NCBI GenBank assembly: GCA_019115385.1
Contig: DXDR01000025.1
Location: 43,888 to 107,887, forward strand
Length of the DNA stretch: 64,000 bases
Reading direction: 5' to 3'
Source: Candidatus Mediterraneibacter avicola
GTDB taxonomy: Bacteria > Bacillota > Clostridia > Lachnospirales > Lachnospiraceae
Shown one piece after another: positions 28,793 to 38,360 of this stretch. Below the pieces are notes generated by a model that made no database searches, was not told the DNA's origin, and saw only the letters and a list, made by a program, of their open reading frames with translations. The translations under genes and the position numbers were made by a program. The stretch's first letter is position 1; each line of letters opens with the position of its first letter.

Positions 28793-30010
28793 TCAAAGTT
28801 CAACCTTCAGATTCTGCTCTTTGATTTTATGTCTGTCTGCGTAGCCCGACAAGATCATGGTCAGCGCTCCGTCTCCGGTAATGTTACATGCTGTGCCAAA
28901 GCTGTCCTGCAGGGCAAAGATCGTAAGCATCAGTGCAGTTCCTGTCTCATCGAATCCAAGCACGCCGGTGATCAGCCCGAGAGACGCCATGACCGTCCCG
29001 CCCGGAACCCCCGGAGCACCGATGGCAAATACCCCAAGCAGCACGCAGAACAGTACCATCATTCCCACATCCGGTATCTTACCATATAAAATCTGGGATA
29101 CAGTCATGACAAAGAACACCTCTGTCAGCACGGATCCGCAGAGATGGATATTTGCAAAGAGCGGGATGCCGAAATCCACCATATCGTCCCTGAGCGGCGG
29201 CTCGGATTTTTTTGCGCAGCGAAGTGCGACCGCAAGTGTGGCGGCAGAAGACATTGTTCCGACGGCTGTGATATATGCCGGTCCGTAATTTCGGATGACC
29301 TGCAGTGGATTGCTTTTCGAGTAGATGCCTGCGGCGATATAAAGTACCGCCATCCACAGGTAATGTCCTGCCATGACGATCAGGACTACCTGGATGAATA
29401 CCGGAAGCTGTTTTGTGATCGTTCCCTCGTAGGAAAGCCCGCAGAATGTAAAGCCGATAAATACAGGCAGAACCGGGATCACCACTCTGGACACGACTTC
29501 CAGGACAATCTTCTGAAACTCTTCGAGCAAATTCGTCATTGTCGCCGCATTGGTCCATGTGCACGCAAGTCCCAACAGTACAGACAGAACAAGCGCGCTC
29601 ATTACCGGCATGATCTGAGGGATTTCCAGTTGAAATACGATTTCCGGCAGTTCCTTCAGACCCTCCATCTCCGTTTCGATAGACAGGTGAGGGATAATCC
29701 CGTATCCTGCTGCCATCGAGAGGAGCGCCGCCAAAATGGACGACACATACGCACAGAAAAGCGCCACACCCAGCATCCGCGATGCGCTCTTCCCAAGCCT
29801 TGTGATCGACGGTGCGATAAAACCGATAACGATCAGAGGTACGCAGAAATTAATAAGCTCTGATAAAATAAATCTCACAGTTACAACAACATTCATCAAG
29901 GCATCTCCGCCTGCTTTCATGGACTCCAGCCCGGCAAGCTGACCGACAGCAATTCCGAGCACTACTCCCACAAGCAGCTTAAACGGAAGGCTGGTGAATA
30001 TTTTTTTCAT
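28793..30010 (-). CDS. Dicarboxylate/amino acid:cation symporter (DAACS family)
   Basis: 405-residue membrane transporter with about eight hydrophobic segments and the family's hairpin loops: the Ser-rich GTMSSAATLAVALRC (about 265-280), FANIHLCGSVLTEVFF, and near the C-terminus GVPGGTVMASLGLITGVLG and DSFGTACNITGDGALTMI. It couples uptake of a dicarboxylate or small amino acid to Na+ or H+; the substrate is not determinable. The start MKKIFTSLPFKLL at 30010 has GAGAGGAAC upstream; 49 earlier in-frame codons run through the promoter and are rejected. Confidence 0.9.
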   Translation of the reverse strand: MKKIFTSLPFKLLVGVVLGIAVGQLAGLESMKAGGDALMNVVVTVRFILSELINFCVPLIVIGFIAPSITRLGKSASRMLGVALFCAYVSSILAALLSMAAGYGIIPHLSIETEMEGLKELPEIVFQLEIPQIMPVMSALVLSVLLGLACTWTNAATMTNLLEEFQKIVLEVVSRVVIPVLPVFIGFTFCGLSYEGTITKQLPVFIQVVLIVMAGHYLWMAVLYIAAGIYSKSNPLQVIRNYGPAYITAVGTMSSAATLAVALRCAKKSEPPLRDDMVDFGIPLFANIHLCGSVLTEVFFVMTVSQILYGKIPDVGMMVLFCVLLGVFAIGAPGVPGGTVMASLGLITGVLGFDETGTALMLTIFALQDSFGTACNITGDGALTMILSGYADRHKIKEQNLKVEL

Positions 30011-30110
30011 ATAAGTTCCTCTCTTCTTCATATATATTCTGATCCCCGTCACCATCGCGCACTTTAACAGGGCCTGCCGCTTCTCGGCAATATGTTTCAG
30101 GGAAGTCTTT

Positions 30111-30139
30111 ATTATAATAGATAAGTATAATATTGGCAA
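30111..30139 (-). promoter_or_regulatory. Candidate promoter of the symporter gene
   Basis: Minus strand TTGCCA (30134-30139), 17-bp spacer, TATAAT (30111-30116). The leader of about 95 nt holds a small TGCCG/CGGCA hairpin. Confidence 0.65.
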
Positions 30140-30269
30140 GGTCTTAAAATCTGGCAATATGTACTTTTGTAATTCAGAACTCTATGGTATGATATCAGAG
30201 GAATTGGATCAGACACAGCTGTTCATACTTGTGGACACTCATAAAATATTGATCTTTCGGGAGGAAAAA

Positions 30270-31067
30270 ATGGCACTTTATAATAACAGAATCGTAGTAA
30301 AAGTAGGAACCTCAACACTCACAAATGACACGGGAAAAAGCGACCTGCGCGCCACAGACAGACTGGTCTGCACGCTGGCTGACATCCACAATATGGGATA
30401 CGAAGTCATCCTCGTCTCATCCGGCGCCATTGCAGTGGGAAGAAATAAGCTGAACATGCACGACAAACCTGACAGCATGCGCATGAAACAGGCTGCTGCG
30501 GCAGTCGGCCAGTGCAGCCTGATGTATCTCTATGACAAGTTTTTCGGGGATTATGACAAAACCGTGGCCCAGATTCTTTTAAATGCCGAGGATATTGAGC
30601 AGGAAGAGAAGAAAGAAAACCTCACAAATACATTTAATGCACTGCTGGAAATGGGCGTGATCCCGATCGTCAATGAAAATGACTCTGTCAGCTACACAGA
30701 AATCGAGTCCGAGGACAGGCTGTTTGGAGACAATGATATGCTCTCTTCCGTAGTTGCCGTGCTCTGCCGGGCAAAACGGCTGGTCATCCTGTCCGATATT
30801 GACGGATTCTATGACAGCGATCCCCGTCTGCACCCGAATGCAAAACTGATCGAACAGATTGATGCCATAGACGAAAGCGTCTACTCTCTGGCCGGGGGCG
30901 CCGGTTCAAGACGCGGCACCGGCGGTATGCGGACAAAACTGCAGGCGGCGCAGCTGGCCACCTCAAACGGAATCGACACGATCGTTACCAACGGGAAACG
31001 GCCCGAGGCGCTCTATGATATTGTGAAAGGCGGAAAAGCCGGTACACTGTTTACCGGGAAACTGTAA
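30270..31067 (+). CDS. proB: Glutamate 5-kinase, short form
   Basis: Phosphorylates L-glutamate, first step of proline synthesis. 265 residues comprise only the amino-acid-kinase domain (KVGTSTLTN at the N-terminus, VSSGAIAVG, VNENDSV, FGDNDMLSS, GTGGMRTKLQAA); the C-terminal PUA domain found in many ProB proteins is absent, a length seen in other clostridia. The start MALYNNRIVVKVG at 30270 has GGGAGG upstream; 37 earlier codons are leader sequence. proA is not in the window. An extended -10 promoter (TGGTATGAT near 30182-30190) is plausible upstream. Confidence 0.92.
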   Translation: MALYNNRIVVKVGTSTLTNDTGKSDLRATDRLVCTLADIHNMGYEVILVSSGAIAVGRNKLNMHDKPDSMRMKQAAAAVGQCSLMYLYDKFFGDYDKTVAQILLNAEDIEQEEKKENLTNTFNALLEMGVIPIVNENDSVSYTEIESEDRLFGDNDMLSSVVAVLCRAKRLVILSDIDGFYDSDPRLHPNAKLIEQIDAIDESVYSLAGGAGSRRGTGGMRTKLQAAQLATSNGIDTIVTNGKRPEALYDIVKGGKAGTLFTGKL

Positions 31068-31120
31068 TACTGCAGGTGCATTCAGCACTGTAAATGCGAC
31101 ATTTAATTTGTAAAAAGCAA

Positions 31121-31199
31121 AGCCTTCCCCGACAGCGATATGTACCATCCTTACTGGTTTTGGCCAATAAAGAAGGGCATATCACTGTCGGGGAAGGCT
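31121..31199. terminator. Bidirectional hairpin between convergent proB and carB
   Basis: A 22-bp stem with one mismatch (arms 31121-31142 and 31178-31199, core AGCCTTCCCCGACAG) enclosing about 35 nt. On plus it is followed by TCATTTTCT and on minus by TTGCTTTTT, so it can end transcription from both sides. The loop contains a TTGGCCAA palindrome. Confidence 0.7.
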
Positions 31200-31279
31200 C
31201 ATTTTCTATCTAATCTTCCAGAATTTTTTCAACTGCTGTTCAAAAATATCCTCTGCTGTCCGCTCGGACAATCCGGATT

Positions 31280-34200
31280 TTATATGGTCGCGATATCAAT
31301 GAGTGTAAGTTTTTTGATGTCTGTATTCTCGAGACTTGTGATCAGCGCCTCCGCTGTATCGATCGCTGTCAGAACGTTTACACCTGTCTCAATCGCATTT
31401 CTTCGGATAACAAATCCGTCTCTGGAATGTTCTGCTCCCTGAGCCGGGATGTCGATCACAAGATCGATCTTATGTCCTAAGATCAGATCAAGCAGATTCG
31501 GCGACTCCTGCTCGATCTTTCTTACCGGCGTTGCCTTCACGCCTGCCTCATTGAGCGCATGAGCGGTCCCTGCTGTGGCAAAAATATGATAGCCGATCTC
31601 TTTAAACCGACGTCCGATCTCAACAGCCTCCGCTTTATCGGCATCGCGGACAGTCATGATCATGTTTTTAAACTTCGGCAGCTTAATCCCTGCACCGAGA
31701 AACGCCTTGTAAAGCGCCTCATCGAATGTCTTTGCAATTCCAAGGCATTCTCCTGTAGACTTCATCTCCGGTCCCAGGCTGATGTCCGCGCCCCTGATCT
31801 TCTCAAAGGAGAATACCGGCATCTTGACTGCCACATAGTCAGCTTCCGGCTGCAGGCCCGGCGTGTAGCCCAGTTCTCTGATCTTCCTGCCAATAATGAC
31901 CTGCGTCGCCAGCGGCACGATCGGAATTCCCGTCACCTTACTAATGTACGGCACGGTACGGCTGGATCTCGGGTTAACCTCGATCACATACACGTCGTCC
32001 TCTCCGCAGACAATGAACTGGATGTTGATCATGCCTATAACATGCAGGGATTTGGCAAGCCTTCTTGTATACTCTGCAATCTTCGCCTTTGCTCCCTCTG
32101 TCAGGCTCTGCGCCGGATAGACGGAAATACTGTCGCCGGAGTGGATTCCCGCACGTTCAATGTGCTCCATGATACCCGGGATCAGGATATCTGTTCCGTC
32201 GCATACGGCGTCTACCTCGATCTCCTTTCCCTGTAAATATTTGTCCACAAGAATCGGGTGATCCTGTGCGATCCGGTTGATAATCCCGATAAACTGGTCG
32301 ATATCATTATCATTGATTGCGATCTGCATTCCCTGTCCGCCAAGCACATAGGACGGGCGCACGAGCACCGGATAACCGAGGCGGTTCGCCACCTCTTTTG
32401 CCTCTTCTGCGGTAAATACGGTTCCTCCGGTCGGGCGAGGGATCTCACATTCTTCCAGGATCTCATCGAAAAGCTCCCTGTCCTCTGCCTTGTCCACGTT
32501 CTCCGCAGATGTGCCGAGAATCGGTACGCCCATCTTCATAAGCGCCTCCGTCAGCTTAATGGCAGTCTGTCCGCCGAACTGTACTACAGCTCCGTCCGGT
32601 TTCTCAATATCAACAATACTCTCTACGTCTTCCGGCGTAAGCGGCTCAAAATACAGCTTATCTGCGATGTCAAAATCTGTACTTACCGTCTCCGGGTTAT
32701 TATTGACGATGATCGTCTCATATCCCTCTTTTGCAAACGCCCATGTACAGTGTACGGAACAGAAGTCGAACTCGATCCCCTGTCCGATACGGATCGGGCC
32801 GGAGCCGAGAACAAGCACTTTTTTCTTTCCTGCCGTCTTTTCCACTTCGTTTTCGCTGCCGTATACAGAATAATAATAAGGCGTCTCTGCGGCAAACTCT
32901 GCCGCACAGGTATCCACGATCTTATAGGATGCGACAATGCCGTTCGCATGACGCATATCGTGGATCTCACGCTCACTCTTCCCGGTCAGACGGGCGATCA
33001 CATTGTCCGGGAACTCGATACGCTTCGCCTCTCTCAGGAGATCCACCGTCAGTTCCCCGGTTTTCAGCGCATTTTCCATCTCCACGATAATGGCAAATTT
33101 ATCAATAAACCAGCGGTCAACTTTTGTGATATTGTAGATCGTATCGTAGTCGATGCCTCTGCGGATCGCCTCTGCAATCTTCCACATACGCATATCGTCC
33201 ACGATCGCAAGCTGCTCCAGAAGGTCATCCTCAGTAAGTCCCGTGAAATCGTAGGACATCAGGCTGTCCACATGCTGTTCAAGGGAACGGATGGCTTTCA
33301 TCAGAGCGCCTTCGAAGTTATTGCAGATACTCATAACTTCGCCCGTTGCTTTCATCTGGGTAGTCAGCGTCCTCTTGGCGCTGATAAATTTATCAAAGGG
33401 AAGACGGGGCAGTTTTACGACTACATAATCCAGCATGGGTTCAAAACTTGCGTATGTCTTCTGCGTGATAGCATTTTTGATCTCGTCCAGAGTATAGCCC
33501 AGCGCGATCTTTGCCGCCACCTTCGCGATCGGATATCCTGTCGCCTTGGATGCAAGCGCTGAGGAACGGCTGACACGCGGGTTTACTTCTATGACGCAGT
33601 ACTCAAAGGAATCCGGATTCAGTGCATACTGCACATTGCATCCGCCGGTGATATTGAGTTCGCTGATGATGTTCAGGGCGGAAGTACGCAGCATCTGGTA
33701 CTCCTTATCGCCCAGGGTCTGGGACGGAGCTACAACGATACTGTCTCCGGTATGCACGCCCACCGGGTCGATATTTTCCATATTACATACAGTGATGCAG
33801 TTCCCCTTGCTGTCGCGCATCACCTCGTACTCAATCTCTTTCCACCCGGCGATGCAGCGCTCCACAAGTACCTGTCCCACGCGGGAGAGGCGGAGTCCGT
33901 TCTCCAGGATCTCAACAAGCTGATGAGAATCATGGGCGATGCCGCCGCCGCTTCCCCCCAGTGTATAAGCCGGGCGGAGCACCACCGGATAGCCGATCTT
34001 GTTGGCAAATGCAAGACCATCGTCCACATTTTCCACGACAAGGGAGGCAGCCACAGGCTCGCCTATTTTCTCCATGGTAGCTTTGAACTCCAGACGATCC
34101 TCTGCTTTCTTTATCGTCTCAGATGTCGTTCCGATCAGGCGCACACCGTTTTCCCGCAGGAATCCCGTTTCTTCCAATTCCATTGCCAGGTTTAGTCCGG

Positions 34201-34480
34201 CCTGTCCTCCAAGCGTTGGGAGAACACTGTCCGGCCTCTCTTTCCTGATGAGCTGTTCCACCACTTCCACAGTAAGCGGTTCAATATATACACGGTCTGC
34301 AATATCTTTGTCTGTCATGATGGTCGCCGGATTCGAGTTCAGCAGAACAACCTCGATCCCTTCTTCTTTCAAGGAACGGCACGCCTGTGTTCCCGCATAG
34401 TCAAATTCTGCCGCCTGTCCGATAACGATGGGACCGGAACCGATGACCAGTACTTTCTTAATACTTAAATCTCTTGGCAT
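31280..34480 (-). CDS. carB: Carbamoyl-phosphate synthase large subunit
   Basis: Synthesises carbamoyl phosphate from bicarbonate, ATP and the ammonia channelled from CarA, for pyrimidines and arginine. 1066 residues, the usual length, with two homologous ATP-grasp halves: N-terminal VLVIGSGPIVIGQAAEFDYAG and the repeat VLVLGSGPIRIGQGIEFDF (about 555-575), each followed by NNPETV/NSNPATI-type motifs. The C-terminal MGS-like allosteric domain occupies about residues 935-1066 (FKEIGYHIFATAGTAHALN). ATG (34478-34480) overlaps the carA stop by one base (TAATG) and has AAGGAGCG upstream, so the two are translationally coupled. Confidence 0.97.
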   Translation of the reverse strand: MPRDLSIKKVLVIGSGPIVIGQAAEFDYAGTQACRSLKEEGIEVVLLNSNPATIMTDKDIADRVYIEPLTVEVVEQLIRKERPDSVLPTLGGQAGLNLAMELEETGFLRENGVRLIGTTSETIKKAEDRLEFKATMEKIGEPVAASLVVENVDDGLAFANKIGYPVVLRPAYTLGGSGGGIAHDSHQLVEILENGLRLSRVGQVLVERCIAGWKEIEYEVMRDSKGNCITVCNMENIDPVGVHTGDSIVVAPSQTLGDKEYQMLRTSALNIISELNITGGCNVQYALNPDSFEYCVIEVNPRVSRSSALASKATGYPIAKVAAKIALGYTLDEIKNAITQKTYASFEPMLDYVVVKLPRLPFDKFISAKRTLTTQMKATGEVMSICNNFEGALMKAIRSLEQHVDSLMSYDFTGLTEDDLLEQLAIVDDMRMWKIAEAIRRGIDYDTIYNITKVDRWFIDKFAIIVEMENALKTGELTVDLLREAKRIEFPDNVIARLTGKSEREIHDMRHANGIVASYKIVDTCAAEFAAETPYYYSVYGSENEVEKTAGKKKVLVLGSGPIRIGQGIEFDFCSVHCTWAFAKEGYETIIVNNNPETVSTDFDIADKLYFEPLTPEDVESIVDIEKPDGAVVQFGGQTAIKLTEALMKMGVPILGTSAENVDKAEDRELFDEILEECEIPRPTGGTVFTAEEAKEVANRLGYPVLVRPSYVLGGQGMQIAINDNDIDQFIGIINRIAQDHPILVDKYLQGKEIEVDAVCDGTDILIPGIMEHIERAGIHSGDSISVYPAQSLTEGAKAKIAEYTRRLAKSLHVIGMINIQFIVCGEDDVYVIEVNPRSSRTVPYISKVTGIPIVPLATQVIIGRKIRELGYTPGLQPEADYVAVKMPVFSFEKIRGADISLGPEMKSTGECLGIAKTFDEALYKAFLGAGIKLPKFKNMIMTVRDADKAEAVEIGRRFKEIGYHIFATAGTAHALNEAGVKATPVRKIEQESPNLLDLILGHKIDLVIDIPAQGAEHSRDGFVIRRNAIETGVNVLTAIDTAEALITSLENTDIKKLTLIDIATI

Positions 34481-35550
34481 TATTTCGCTCCTTTCATCAT
34501 GTCAATAAATCTGTCAAACAGATAACCGGAATCCTGCGGTCCCGGACACGCTTCCGGATGGAACTGTACCGTAAAGATTTCCTTTCCCACATAGACAAGG
34601 CCTTCATTTGTCCCATCATTTACATTCTTAAAAGCCGGTACCGCCACCAGAGGATCAACGGACTCCTCGTCCACCACATACCCGTGATTTTGAGAAGAAA
34701 TATATACTCTTCCAGTTTCCATATCTTTTACAGGATGGTTGCCGCCTCTGTGTCCGTATTTCAGCTTATGTGTGGACGCACCTGTTGCAAGCGCCATAAG
34801 CTGATGTCCAAGGCAGATGGCAAAGATTGGAATATCTGTGTTGTAGAGTTTTCGGATCTCCTCGATAATTGATGTGCAGTCCGCGGGATCGCCGGGGCCG
34901 TTGGAAAGCATAATCCCGTCAGGATCAGCGGAAATGATTTCTTCTGCAGTTGTGTGTGCCGGATAAACAGTCACTTCACAACCGCGTTTGTTTAAAGATT
35001 TTGCGATATTATCTTTTGCTCCCAGGTCTAAAAGAGCAACTCTGGGACCGTCTCCATCCAGCACGTATTTTTCAGAGCATGTCACTTTAGAGACCACATC
35101 GCCCACCATATACGCTTTAAGCTTCGGAAGGATCTCTTCCAGGTCATAATCCTCGTTTGTGGTGATCATGCCGTTCATCGTGCCCTTCTCTCTCAGGATC
35201 TTAGTCAGAGCACGTGTGTCAATTCCGGCAATCCCGGGAATATCCTGCTCCTTTAAGAAATCCTGGATGGTGCCCTGGCATCTGAAATTGCTGGGCATCC
35301 GAGATAATTCTCTTACAATATATCCATCCGGCCATGCCTTTCTTGACTCCATGTCCGGCGTAATACCATAGTTTCCGATCAGGGGATAGGTCATTGCGAC
35401 CGCCTGTCCCGCGTAGGATGGGTCTGTAAGCACCTCGAGATAACCTGTCATAGAAGTATTAAATACAATCTCGCTGATACAGTCCCGCGTGGAACCAATG
35501 CTTGTTCCCGTAAAAACAGTACCGTCTTCCAATATAAGAAACGCCTTCAT
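34480..35550 (-). CDS. carA: Carbamoyl-phosphate synthase small (glutaminase) subunit
   Basis: Hydrolyses glutamine and passes ammonia to CarB. 356 residues: N-terminal CPSase small-chain domain (LILEDGTVFTGTSIGS, NTSMTGYLEVLTDPSYAGQ) and C-terminal class I amidotransferase with the nucleophile in IFAICLGHQLMA and His/Glu in VQFHPEACPGP. The start MKAFLILEDG at 35550 has AAAGGGTGA upstream; ten earlier codons are not family-like. It leads the carAB operon behind a leader with a strong hairpin and a promoter flanked by repeats. Confidence 0.95.
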   Translation of the reverse strand: MKAFLILEDGTVFTGTSIGSTRDCISEIVFNTSMTGYLEVLTDPSYAGQAVAMTYPLIGNYGITPDMESRKAWPDGYIVRELSRMPSNFRCQGTIQDFLKEQDIPGIAGIDTRALTKILREKGTMNGMITTNEDYDLEEILPKLKAYMVGDVVSKVTCSEKYVLDGDGPRVALLDLGAKDNIAKSLNKRGCEVTVYPAHTTAEEIISADPDGIMLSNGPGDPADCTSIIEEIRKLYNTDIPIFAICLGHQLMALATGASTHKLKYGHRGGNHPVKDMETGRVYISSQNHGYVVDEESVDPLVAVPAFKNVNDGTNEGLVYVGKEIFTVQFHPEACPGPQDSGYLFDRFIDMMKGAK

Positions 35551-35621
35551 CTGTTCACCCTTTCCCTTTGTATAAATCAATAGCAGTTGATCTGAGAAGC
35601 GCCATGCCGTTACATAGCAAA

Positions 35622-35654
35622 GGCACTCTTGGAGTCTTTTGATCCCAGAGCGCC
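35622..35654 (-). promoter_or_regulatory. Candidate attenuator hairpin in the carAB leader
   Basis: On the minus strand GGCGCTCTGGGA pairs with TCCAAGAGTGCC (two G-U pairs, 9-nt loop), followed by a weak TTTGCTATGT tail. It lies about 20 nt downstream of the expected transcription start and 70 nt ahead of carA. A second GGCGCTTCT-like copy further down (35600-35608) might compete for the 3' arm. The PyrR anti-antiterminator consensus was not found. Confidence 0.4.
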
Positions 35655-35674
35655 CTCGTTCTCAAATTGTAAAG

Positions 35675-35703
35675 ATTATACTACAACTGCGTTCATAATT
35701 CAA
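35675..35703 (-). promoter_or_regulatory. Candidate promoter of carAB
   Basis: Minus strand TTGAAT (35698-35703), 17-bp spacer, TATAAT (35675-35680). Confidence 0.7.
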
Positions 35704-35710
35704 CTCATAA

Positions 35711-35747
35711 ATACTTCTAAATATTCAGTAAGTATACTTCTAAATAT
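35711..35747. repeat. Direct repeat upstream of the carAB promoter
   Basis: ATACTTCTAAATAT occurs perfectly twice (35711-35724, 35734-35747) with starts 23 bp apart, about two helical turns. The TGAATA-containing sequence between and beyond the copies is reminiscent of ARG boxes, so ArgR binding is one possibility. Confidence 0.5.
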
Positions 35748-35781
35748 ATGAAAAATATTCAGAAAGCAATCCGTACAAATA

Positions 35782-37008
35782 TCATGTGCCGCTCTCCCCG
35801 TAATCCCAGAACACGGAAACTCTCCTGTGAGTTCCGTCGTCCACATAAGTGTACCTTACCCTGGAGAGCCCATAAATATCTGCCAGGTTCTCCGCGGCCA
35901 GGGGGATCAGTTCATCAATGACCTCATCTCTTGCCATACTGTACACATCATCACTGGAAAACTTGCACACAAAAGACTCTTCTCCCGCGTAAATGCTCTC
36001 ATTCATATCACGAAGGATCGCATCCGCGTCAAAGCTGTCATAGTACATTCCGTTCATTCTGTAATAATCCAGATCGTCAGAATCGCACACCGGATACGGT
36101 ACAAAATCGTCCTGTATATGATCCGAAGAAAGCGCTTCGTCCGTACAGCATAAATAATCATAATTAATGCTGTTGTGGGGAACGCTCTCCCCGGACTCCG
36201 CCTCTAAAAAAACCGGGTCACCGAATGTCACATCCATCTGATAGTATGTGCCTTCACAGTTTACGATATTCCATGCATGGGCGCCCTGTCCTCTGATATT
36301 CCCGGTAACATAGATACACGCGATCCCCATTTTCTCAAGAAGATACTGCGCTGCTCTCGAATATCCCGCGCACACAGATCTTTTTCCTGCCAGAGCGCTG
36401 TAAATGTTCTGATTATCCGGCGCCCCTTCATCATAATCTACAGTCTGCACCAGATATTCATAAACATATTTAATTTTTTCATATTCAGAGGCATCTGCCC
36501 CGATTCCGGCAAGGCACTCCTCCGACGCCTGATCGATCTCCCGCTGTTTCTGTTCTTTTTCTGCTTTGGTGCAGGAATATCCCGGATCCAGCTCGGTATA
36601 CTCTTCGTATACAGTCATCTGAGAACTGCCGTCACACCAGAACAGTTCCGGCCGGTCATATAGAAGATATTCGTATACCTTTGCCGCATCATCATCCTTT
36701 CCCGCGTGAATCTGAACGGTTTCCTGCATTTCCTGCACTGCCTGGAGAATCTCCCGGTAAATCTGCTGTTCTTTTTCACTCAGCTGCTGATAATAAAAAC
36801 TCCCGTCAACCTCCTCAACACTCACTGTAAGTTCAGGGAACTCCGCCTGGGGCTGTGCGGCAGTATTTACCGTCTCTCCTACTGCCCGGAACAGCCGGGG
36901 CAGGGACCAACCTGCCGCCGTCACTGCCCCCGCCGCCACAGCAATCACGCATAGAAATAATATAATCTTCGGAAAAATATGTTTTTTCCGCTTTCTCCTT
37001 CCCGCCAT
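35782..37008 (-). CDS. Membrane-anchored transglutaminase-like protein
   Basis: 408 residues. A basic N-terminus (MAGRRKRKK) and one hydrophobic segment (about 12-32) anchor it, leaving a large extracytoplasmic part. The C-terminal half has the transglutaminase-core triad: Cys213 (RSVCAGYSRA), His244 (GAHAWNIV) and Asp259 (MDVTFGDP), with the DYDEGAPDNQNIYSAL lead-in typical of the family. Such proteins act as peptidases or crosslinkers at the cell surface; the substrate is unknown. RBS GAGAGGAG. It follows sleC in the same direction with a 23-bp gap, so a spore or envelope role is possible by context only. Confidence 0.82.
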   Translation of the reverse strand: MAGRRKRKKHIFPKIILFLCVIAVAAGAVTAAGWSLPRLFRAVGETVNTAAQPQAEFPELTVSVEEVDGSFYYQQLSEKEQQIYREILQAVQEMQETVQIHAGKDDDAAKVYEYLLYDRPELFWCDGSSQMTVYEEYTELDPGYSCTKAEKEQKQREIDQASEECLAGIGADASEYEKIKYVYEYLVQTVDYDEGAPDNQNIYSALAGKRSVCAGYSRAAQYLLEKMGIACIYVTGNIRGQGAHAWNIVNCEGTYYQMDVTFGDPVFLEAESGESVPHNSINYDYLCCTDEALSSDHIQDDFVPYPVCDSDDLDYYRMNGMYYDSFDADAILRDMNESIYAGEESFVCKFSSDDVYSMARDEVIDELIPLAAENLADIYGLSRVRYTYVDDGTHRRVSVFWDYGESGT

Positions 37009-37031
37009 GCTTCTCCTCTCTGTTCTCCCGC

Positions 37032-38297
37032 CTATGTCAGCTCCGCTATCCTTGATACGCCCACATAAATCTCGGAAATCTTATACCACGTCGGATAATC
37101 CACGATCCCGGTTTCAGGCAGTCCAAACACAGACTGAAATTTTCTTACCGCCTCTTCCGTAGACGGGCCGTAAACTCCATCTGCCTGCACAGTCGGAAGA
37201 GCCGGATATGCTCCTGCGATCACATCCAACTGTTCCTGCAGCTGACGGACCTTGTCGCCCCTGGATCCCACTTCCAGATTGTAACCGGGCCAGGATGCCG
37301 GAATCCCAGATATTTCCTGAGCCGTATTGATGTACATATCATCCCCGTAATAATAGCGCAGAATTTCAATCGGGGTCAAGCCCTCATCGCCCAGAGCTTT
37401 TGATCCCCATTGAGTCAACCAGTTCGGGCAGGTAACTCGCCTGCCGTCACAGTACTGTGTCAGAATGGGCTGCCGTACATTCGGCCTGGACAAATAGTTG
37501 GAAAACAGTTCATCTACAATTACAGATATAGTATCATAAACATTTCTCTCAGGGATCCACTTATGATCAAAAGCCGTAGAGGAGGTTATTGTAAAATCAT
37601 AACCCCGGTTTCTGTACCATTCTGTATACACCCGGTTCAGCGTAAAAGACATGATCGCCAGCACATTTGCCCGTATGGTATTCGCCGGCCAGGTGGCATA
37701 GATCTCACTGGAAGCCACATTTTTGATATAATCTTTATATTTCACATAGTAATTTTTTGCTGTGCTGTCCCTGGGAGAACCGTCATGAACGACAATATAT
37801 TCGGGAATTACCACCCTGCTTAAAACAATCTCGCCGGACTCATTGACCGGCTTGATCTCATCCTCCGCAATTTTGGGCGGATATTCCCCATAAAGTGTAT
37901 GAGCCGGAATAACAAACACCTCTTCCTCTTCCCTGGACGCATCACTCGGCCGCATCCTGACGTTCTGTATCGCCTTCACATTGGCAAGGATCTCCGCTCC
38001 TGCGATGCTTACCGGCTCAAACCCCGGAGCGCTGATATCGAATGTATACTCCGAATAGGGCTGCCGCTCATTTTCCGGGTTCAGACTCCACTCCTCCGGG
38101 GGAGCATCCAGGTCGATCACTTCGGTCTGGCCGGAGGCGTCTGTCGTTAGCCTCTCCAGCGTTTTTTCTGGAACGCCGGTATAAGATATGGATATCTCCG
38201 CCTCCCCAATCGGGCGTGAATTGACCGATGATGTCACATTAATCTGCAGCTGCCCCTTCTCCGTAGCCTCATCCTGCATAGCTTTTATATAACCCAT
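37032..38297 (-). CDS. sleC: SleC-like spore cortex-lytic enzyme
   Basis: 421 residues resembling clostridial SleC, the zymogen that degrades spore cortex during germination. The N-terminal third carries a beta-rich pro-region with repeated SISYTGVPEKTLERLTTDASG and PPEEWSLNPENERQPYSEYTFDI segments; the middle has the SpoIID-like VPEYIVVHDG-type block (here IPEYIVVHDGSP), YVKYKDYIKNVASSEIYATWP and FTLNRVYTEWYRNRGYDFTIT; the C-terminus is a peptidoglycan-binding domain (about 330-405, LEVGSRGDKVRQLQEQL, DGVYGPSTEEAVRKFQ). The start at 38297 has GCAGGAG upstream. It suggests the organism forms endospores. Gene order with the transglutaminase-like gene implies a two-gene unit. Confidence 0.85.
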   Translation of the reverse strand: MGYIKAMQDEATEKGQLQINVTSSVNSRPIGEAEISISYTGVPEKTLERLTTDASGQTEVIDLDAPPEEWSLNPENERQPYSEYTFDISAPGFEPVSIAGAEILANVKAIQNVRMRPSDASREEEEVFVIPAHTLYGEYPPKIAEDEIKPVNESGEIVLSRVVIPEYIVVHDGSPRDSTAKNYYVKYKDYIKNVASSEIYATWPANTIRANVLAIMSFTLNRVYTEWYRNRGYDFTITSSTAFDHKWIPERNVYDTISVIVDELFSNYLSRPNVRQPILTQYCDGRRVTCPNWLTQWGSKALGDEGLTPIEILRYYYGDDMYINTAQEISGIPASWPGYNLEVGSRGDKVRQLQEQLDVIAGAYPALPTVQADGVYGPSTEEAVRKFQSVFGLPETGIVDYPTWYKISEIYVGVSRIAELT

Positions 38298-38360
38298 CTC
38301 TTTCTCCTGCATACAATGATCTCTTTCATTATATCGGCTGAAATATGATTTTATGTGCAA

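Noticed and set aside
32258..33562. 434-codon open frame antisense to carB
   Set aside because: carB is complete and conserved; the antisense text has no domain.
35551..35680. PyrR-dependent attenuator for carAB
   Set aside because: The PyrR binding-loop consensus was not found and no antiterminator/anti-antiterminator set is clear.
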